Positions 59,780-64,000 of a stretch of 64,000 nucleotides of DNA are shown here, piece by piece. Source of the DNA: NP936 sp002726085 (lineage in GTDB: Bacteria > Acidobacteriota > Vicinamibacteria > Vicinamibacterales > UBA8438); assembly GCA_036012905.1 (NCBI GenBank), contig DASCQF010000138.1, forward strand, positions 8,320 through 72,319. The letters are read 5' to 3'. The translations under genes were made by a program, and so were the position numbers. How positions within the stretch are numbered: position 1 is the stretch's first letter; each line of letters starts with the position of its first letter. Below the pieces are notes generated by a model. The model was not told the DNA's origin. It ran no database searches and saw only the letters and a program-made list of their open reading frames with translations.

Positions 59780-59982
59780 ATGAGCGACACCGGCCGCGAC
59801 ACCGACCGACTCGTGCGGAGACACGCAGACGTCACCGTCAGACCGGTGCGTCCGGACGACGCCGAGGGCGTGACCGCTGTCCTCAATCCAATCATCGAAG
59901 CACGCACGTTCACGGCACTCGACACGCCCTGAACGACGGACGATACATAGACGAGATCCTGATCGAGAGACTGCTCCCATGA
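59780..59982 (+). pseudogene. GNAT acetyltransferase gene with internal deletion and frameshift
   Basis: The ATG at 59780 opens RLVRRHADVTVRPVRPDDAEGVTAVLN and IIEARTFTALDTP, a typical GNAT N-terminus, and stops at 59932. In another frame, 59932-59982 reads NDGRYIDEILIERLLP, a typical GNAT C-terminus. The ~100 central residues with the acetyl-CoA site are missing. The final TGA overlaps the next ATG. Confidence 0.65.
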
Positions 59983-60527
59983 CGCCCACGATAGACGCGC
60001 TCCGGTATCCGATCGGAGGATTCACGCCACCCGACATCGTCACCCCGGAACAGATCGACAGCTGGATCGGCGAGATCGCGTCGCTGCCCGCCGCGCTCGT
60101 CCGGGTGGTAGGACCCCTGACCGAGCGCCAGCTCGACACGGCGTATCGCCCCGGCGGCTGGACCGTGCGTCAGGTGGTTCACCACGTGCCGGATAGCCAT
60201 CTGAACAGCCTCATCCGGTTCAAGTGGGCGCTCACCGAGGATCGGCCAATCATCAAGCCATACGACGAGAAGGGCTGGGCCACGCTGCCTGATTATGCGG
60301 CGGTACCGATCGCACACTCGTTGGCCCTGCTCGACGCGCTGCACGTGCGTCGGGTGGGACTGTTGGGAACCTTGAGCTGGCATCAGCTGCAGCGTCAGTT
60401 CGTTCATCCCGAGTCGGGACCGTCATCGCTTGCGGTGACCCTCGGCACCTATGCCTGGCATGGCCGGCATCACCTCGCGCACATCGAGGGGTTAATCGAG
60501 CGCGAGGGCTGGAACGCGAGTCCATAG
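59979..60527 (+). CDS. YfiT/DinB-like metal-dependent transferase
   Basis: 182 residues. YPIGGFTPP start, VRQVVHHVPDSHLNSL and TYAWHGRHHLAHIEGL supply the three His metal ligands of YfiT-type (bacillithiol/thiol transferase) proteins. It starts within the stop of the decayed acetyltransferase. Confidence 0.85.
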   Translation: MTPTIDALRYPIGGFTPPDIVTPEQIDSWIGEIASLPAALVRVVGPLTERQLDTAYRPGGWTVRQVVHHVPDSHLNSLIRFKWALTEDRPIIKPYDEKGWATLPDYAAVPIAHSLALLDALHVRRVGLLGTLSWHQLQRQFVHPESGPSSLAVTLGTYAWHGRHHLAHIEGLIEREGWNASP

Positions 60528-60538
60528 GAGACGGTACG

Positions 60539-60967
60539 ATGATGTCCGAACGGATCACCTATCAGGAGGAGCCGGGCCTGGGAGTCCAGGAGTTCATCGA
60601 GGTCCTCGAGGCATCGACGCTCGCCAAGCGGCGACCGGTGTCCGATCGACTCTGCATCGAAGGGATGCTGGCGCATGCCGACCTCATCATCACCGCGCGT
60701 GATGCGACGCGATTGGTGCGGGTGGCGCGCTCGGTCACCGACTTCCACTACTGCTGCTATCTCGCCGACCTGGCGGTCGACGACCGGTGCCAGCACCAGG
60801 GCATCGGCACCCGGCTGATTCGTGACACCCAGGATCGGTTGCGCCCAACCTGCCGGCTCCTCCTGCTATCGGCGCCGGCGGCAGTCGACTACTACCGCAA
60901 GGTCGGCTTCGAACGTCACCCGCAAGCGTGGACCTTGCCCCGTGGACGGACCGTGAGACGGTCCTGA
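60539..60967 (+). CDS. GNAT acetyltransferase, small
   Basis: 142 residues. CCYLADLAVDDRCQHQGIGTRLIRDTQDRL is the acetyl-CoA-binding block; AAVDYYRKVGFERHPQAW closes the fold. Acceptor unknown. It lies 11 bp after the YfiT-like gene. Confidence 0.83.
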   Translation: MMSERITYQEEPGLGVQEFIEVLEASTLAKRRPVSDRLCIEGMLAHADLIITARDATRLVRVARSVTDFHYCCYLADLAVDDRCQHQGIGTRLIRDTQDRLRPTCRLLLLSAPAAVDYYRKVGFERHPQAWTLPRGRTVRRS

Positions 60968-61070
60968 GCGTCCTCATCACGTACAACAGCTCGTTGCATG
61001 AGGGCCCCAGGTCCTTGCTCCTCGCGGTGGACTCTTGCGCCCGGTTGAGAGGCTTGGTACAGTAGCGGTG

Positions 61071-61373
61071 ATGGTCAACCGACACCCTGTCGGTCGCTCG
61101 GGTCCGACACCGATCTGGCGCGTCTGGCTCGTCGCGCTGGCAGTTGCGGTGGTCGGCGCCGCCGCTGTGTCGGTCGCCGGGCATGCCGAGCACGACGCCG
61201 ACCCGAACTGCGTCGTCTGCAAGCTCCGCCACCAGCCGTTGGCCGCCTTATCGGGAAACCTCCAGGTCAGCCTGGTCGATGCCTCCGAGCTGGTGATGTG
61301 TGCGACGGTCATCACATGGATCCCGTCGCAAACGGACGCGCAAGTCCCCACCCGCGGCCCCCCGCTCTCCTAG
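61071..61373 (+). CDS. Small exported Cys/His protein before a TonB receptor
   Basis: 100 residues from the ATG at 61071 (the frame is open to 61035). One hydrophobic segment (~13-36), then GHAEHDADPNCVVCKLRHQPLAAL, a cluster of three His and a CxxC that could bind a metal. The family was not firmly recognised; DUF2946-like small proteins have a similar layout and often sit beside metal-related TonB receptors. It precedes the receptor by about 140 bp. Confidence 0.55.
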   Translation: MVNRHPVGRSGPTPIWRVWLVALAVAVVGAAAVSVAGHAEHDADPNCVVCKLRHQPLAALSGNLQVSLVDASELVMCATVITWIPSQTDAQVPTRGPPLS

Positions 61374-61512
61374 CTTCGTCCGCTGCCGACGAAGTTCGAG
61401 CAATAGCAGACGTTACCCTCACGGCGATTGCCGGCGTCGGTGTACGACGCCGGCTCGAACCGCGGGGGCGTGTGGCGTGCCAGACGGCACAGGAATCGCA
61501 GGAGCAAGAGTC

Positions 61513-63801
61513 ATGCGGAAATGGCGACGGACGCCGATCCTGGCGAGCCTGTTCGCAGCGGTGCTGGCACCGACGGCGTATGCACAGGACACCGGCACCG
61601 TCCGCGGGACGGTGACCTTCACCGCCAGCAGCGAGCCGGTCCACGGCGCGGTCGTCCTGGTCGTCGGGCCGTCGCTTGTCGCGCTCACCGACGAGAATGG
61701 GTTGTTCGAGATCCCGGACGTGCCGGCCGGCACACACGAAGTGCTCGCCCAGCGGGAGCATCTCACCGCAGCGCGCCAGACGGTCACGGTCCAGACGGGC
61801 GATGCGACCGTCGTCGACTTCACCCTGGACCTGACAACCGTGCACGAAGAGCTGACGGTAACCGCCACGGCGGGCGGACAAACCACCGCCTTCGAGGCAT
61901 TCAACGCGGTCTCCACGCTGGACGCGTTCGACCTGACGACCGACGCGCAGGGCTCGCTGGGTGAGGCATTGCAGCACGAGCCTGGCGTGGCCAACCGGAG
62001 CTTCGGTCCAGGCGCGAGCCGCCCGATCATCAGAGGCTTCGACGGCGACCGTGTCCTGCTGATGGAAGACGGGATCCGCTCCGGCGACCTCTCGAGCCAA
62101 TCTGGCGACCACGGTGTTACGATCGATCCGAACAGTCTCGAACGGGTAGAGATCGTGCGCGGACCGGCCACGCTGCTCTACGGCTCGAACGCCGTCGGTG
62201 GAGTAGTGAACGCGATCACACCACACGAAAACTACCGGGAATCGGCAGTGGCGGGCACCCACGGTCAGTTCAGCGCCGACACAGGGAGCGCGAACGGCCA
62301 GGCCGGAACCAATGCCAGCCTGCAGCACGCGTCCGGTCGCCTGCTGACCTGGGCAAGTGGCGGCACCCGAAGCACCCGTGATTACGAGACGCCGTCTGGC
62401 GCGATCGACAACTCGGCGTCCGACCTCTCGAACGGCCGTGTTGGGTTGGGTTTCCTGGGCGAACGCCTGTTTGCCAGCGCTGGCGCACAAATCGAGGACG
62501 GCCGGCATGGCATTCCGTTCGCCGGCGCGGTCGAAGGCGGCGCGGCCGACTCCGACGAGGTGCTGATCGAGCTAGCATCCCGCCGTCGCGTCGGCAGGTT
62601 CGACGCCGGGATGCGAAACCTGACCAACGGCGTCATCGACGGGTTCCGGGTCGTCGTCAACGTCATCGACTGGGAACACGATGAGCTGGAGACGGCCGGC
62701 AGCGCCAGGATCCTCGGCACCAAGTTCGACAATCGGGTCTATGTGCTGCGCGCCGAGATGAACCAGCGTCAGACTGGGACATTGGCCGGCAAGTTCGGTG
62801 TCTGGAGCAAGGTTCGGCAGTATGTGGCGACGGGCGAGGAAGCGCTTGCGCCGGCAACCGACCAGACCGCGCTGGCGGCGTTTGCCTACGAGGAACTGGA
62901 CTTCGGGCGCTTTCGGGTGCAGGTCGGCGGACGCATCGAGCGAAACGCCTACACGGTTGACTCGCGAGCCAAGGCCGACCAGAACGACGGTGACGGCATG
63001 TCTGTCGGCGTGGGGCTCGTTCCTTCAGACGTGCGTGACCGCGCCTTCACCGGCGCCTCGGCATCGGCCGGCATGCAGGTCGACCTCGGCCAGCACGTCG
63101 CCTTCGTCGCCAACGCCACGCGTTCCTACCGAGCCCCCGCGCTCGAGGAGCTCTACAACTTCGGTCCCCACGTCGGCAACCTGGTGTTCGAGATCGGAAA
63201 CCCGGACCTCGAGCGGGAGGCCACGCTCGGTCTCGACCTCAGCCTGCGTCATCAGTCGGCACGGTTCCGGAGCACGTTGAACGCCTATGTTTACGACATC
63301 GACAACTTCGTCTTTGCTGGGGTCGGTGATGCCGAGCTCGACGGGCTCCGTGTCGCGCCTTTCCTGCAGGGCAACAGCCGCTTCGTCGGGTTCGAGGCGA
63401 CAGCCAGCGCGGAGCTGGCCGACGCGCTCTGGGTGAACATCGGCATAGGGATGGTGGACGCGGAGCTGACGGACACCAACGAATCGCTGCCGCGGATTCC
63501 GCCGCTACGGGGGCAGGTGAGCGTCGATCTCCCGTATCGCGGTTTCACCCTCAGCCCTGAATGGTCATTCGCCGCGGCGCAGAACCGCGTCTTCCGGAAC
63601 GAGACGCGGACCGACGGTCACGCCGTCTTCAGCCTCAAGGCCTCCCATGTCTGGCCGCTGCAGCACGTGGCCCATATCCTGAGTGTGACCGGCTACAACC
63701 TGACCGACAAGCTCTATCGAAGTCACACCTCGTTCATCAAGGACCTGGCGCCCGAGATTGGCCGCGGCGTGAAACTGGCCTATTCGATGCGGTTCTATTA
63801 G
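61513..63801 (+). CDS. TonB-dependent outer-membrane receptor
   Basis: 762 residues from the ATG at 61513 with GGAG 8 bases upstream. Signal peptide ~1-24 (TAYAQ). A short CarboxypepD-reg-like domain (~28-110) precedes the plug (GEALQHEPGVANRSFGPGASRPIIRGFDGDRVLLMEDGI, VEIVRGPATLLYGSNAVGGVVN), then a 22-strand-type barrel ending MRFY. Overall it resembles ZnuD/siderophore-type receptors; the preceding Cys/His protein favours a metal ligand (inference). Confidence 0.88.
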   Translation: MRKWRRTPILASLFAAVLAPTAYAQDTGTVRGTVTFTASSEPVHGAVVLVVGPSLVALTDENGLFEIPDVPAGTHEVLAQREHLTAARQTVTVQTGDATVVDFTLDLTTVHEELTVTATAGGQTTAFEAFNAVSTLDAFDLTTDAQGSLGEALQHEPGVANRSFGPGASRPIIRGFDGDRVLLMEDGIRSGDLSSQSGDHGVTIDPNSLERVEIVRGPATLLYGSNAVGGVVNAITPHENYRESAVAGTHGQFSADTGSANGQAGTNASLQHASGRLLTWASGGTRSTRDYETPSGAIDNSASDLSNGRVGLGFLGERLFASAGAQIEDGRHGIPFAGAVEGGAADSDEVLIELASRRRVGRFDAGMRNLTNGVIDGFRVVVNVIDWEHDELETAGSARILGTKFDNRVYVLRAEMNQRQTGTLAGKFGVWSKVRQYVATGEEALAPATDQTALAAFAYEELDFGRFRVQVGGRIERNAYTVDSRAKADQNDGDGMSVGVGLVPSDVRDRAFTGASASAGMQVDLGQHVAFVANATRSYRAPALEELYNFGPHVGNLVFEIGNPDLEREATLGLDLSLRHQSARFRSTLNAYVYDIDNFVFAGVGDAELDGLRVAPFLQGNSRFVGFEATASAELADALWVNIGIGMVDAELTDTNESLPRIPPLRGQVSVDLPYRGFTLSPEWSFAAAQNRVFRNETRTDGHAVFSLKASHVWPLQHVAHILSVTGYNLTDKLYRSHTSFIKDLAPEIGRGVKLAYSMRFY

Positions 63802-64000
63802 GCGATTGCCGTCTCGAGCCGAGCCTTCGCGGCGAGCGCAATCGAGCACCTGCCGTCAGCGAGACGTTGATATGGCTGTCTAGTGTCAAGAGGGCACAGT
63901 TCTCCTGCCTCAACGTCTTCTCCTGATTCACTGTCGCGTTCTCCCCCGATCCGACGCACGCGCGGCACCGCGAGCGAGCGATGGTTGATCTGCTGATATT
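63802..64000. other. Window-end region without a gene
   Basis: 199 bp after the receptor. No ORF of note. A TAGTGTC sequence at about 63890 followed by AGAGGGCACAGTTC looks like the outer end of a mobile or fold-back element continuing past the window, but this cannot be tested here. Confidence 0.3.

Noticed and set aside
60968..61070. Possible small RNA or tRNA in the gap before the Cys/His protein
   Set aside because: No cloverleaf, anticodon arm or strong stem-loop was found.

Overview
The window is about 64 kb of high-GC bacterial DNA, coding-dense, with many genes overlapping by 1-20 bases. No rRNA, tRNA, CRISPR array, prophage or intact transposase was recognised. The style points to the Acidobacteriota, most likely a Vicinamibacteria-like lineage: an Oar/carboxypeptidase-regulatory type TonB receptor, several exported PQQ-type beta-propellers, tandem exported cyclophilins, an exported HpcH/HpaI aldolase, and heptamer and fold-back intergenic repeats. 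This placement is inference, because no marker RNA gene is present.

Layout. 0.1-2.3 kb: divergent CopD-like and HupE/UreJ-like membrane proteins. 2.3-7.2 kb: two exported PQQ-like propellers and an exported metallo-beta-lactamase-fold protein. 7.3-16.7 kb (minus strand): M28 lipoprotein peptidase, giant Lhr helicase, DUF349 protein. 16.9-21.5 kb: two exported cyclophilins, then an ACP-adenylating ligase-PlsC fusion with a small membrane partner. 21.6-26.0 kb (minus): Zn-dependent alcohol dehydrogenase, methyltransferase, Cys/Met-type PLP enzyme, MATE exporter. 26.0-31.2 kb: NUDIX CoA pyrophosphatase, then a type IIA topoisomerase A/B pair. 31.2-36.0 kb: ExeA-like ATPase divergent from an Oar-type TonB receptor. 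36.0-38.4 kb: iron-type alcohol dehydrogenase overlapping a PQQ-like propeller. 38.6-44.5 kb: a co-directional set that looks like an uncharacterised aryl-metabolite pathway (HemN-like radical SAM, DUF98 chorismate-lyase-like protein, halogenase-like flavoprotein, hotdog thioesterase, PaaK-like ligase, VOC protein). 44.8-47.7 kb: TRAP-TAXI transporter. 47.7-61.0 kb: small enzymes, acetyltransferases, DinB/YfiT proteins, exported oddities and an AlkX/YcaQ-type glycosylase. 61.0-63.8 kb: a Cys/His small exported protein and a second TonB receptor.

The most notable single observation is at 52666-53112. A DUF411 metal-binding protein reads through an in-frame TGA exactly where the first Cys of its CGCC metal site should be. 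It is followed 17 nt later by a hairpin whose 7-nt loop starts GGTCT, as in the classical bacterial selenocysteine insertion element. It is a strong selenoprotein candidate.

The second is a family of fold-back intergenic elements (26665-26839, 38411-38587, 40661-40767, 44503-44609). Their arms differ in sequence but keep base pairing, and in three cases their boundary coincides with the TAG stop of the upstream gene. Seven-base tandem repeats occur at gene ends and even inside genes (Lhr helicase, methyltransferase, PaaK-like ligase). The window also carries decaying genes: a DUF488 remnant ending in a perfect 17-bp hairpin, and an internally deleted acetyltransferase.
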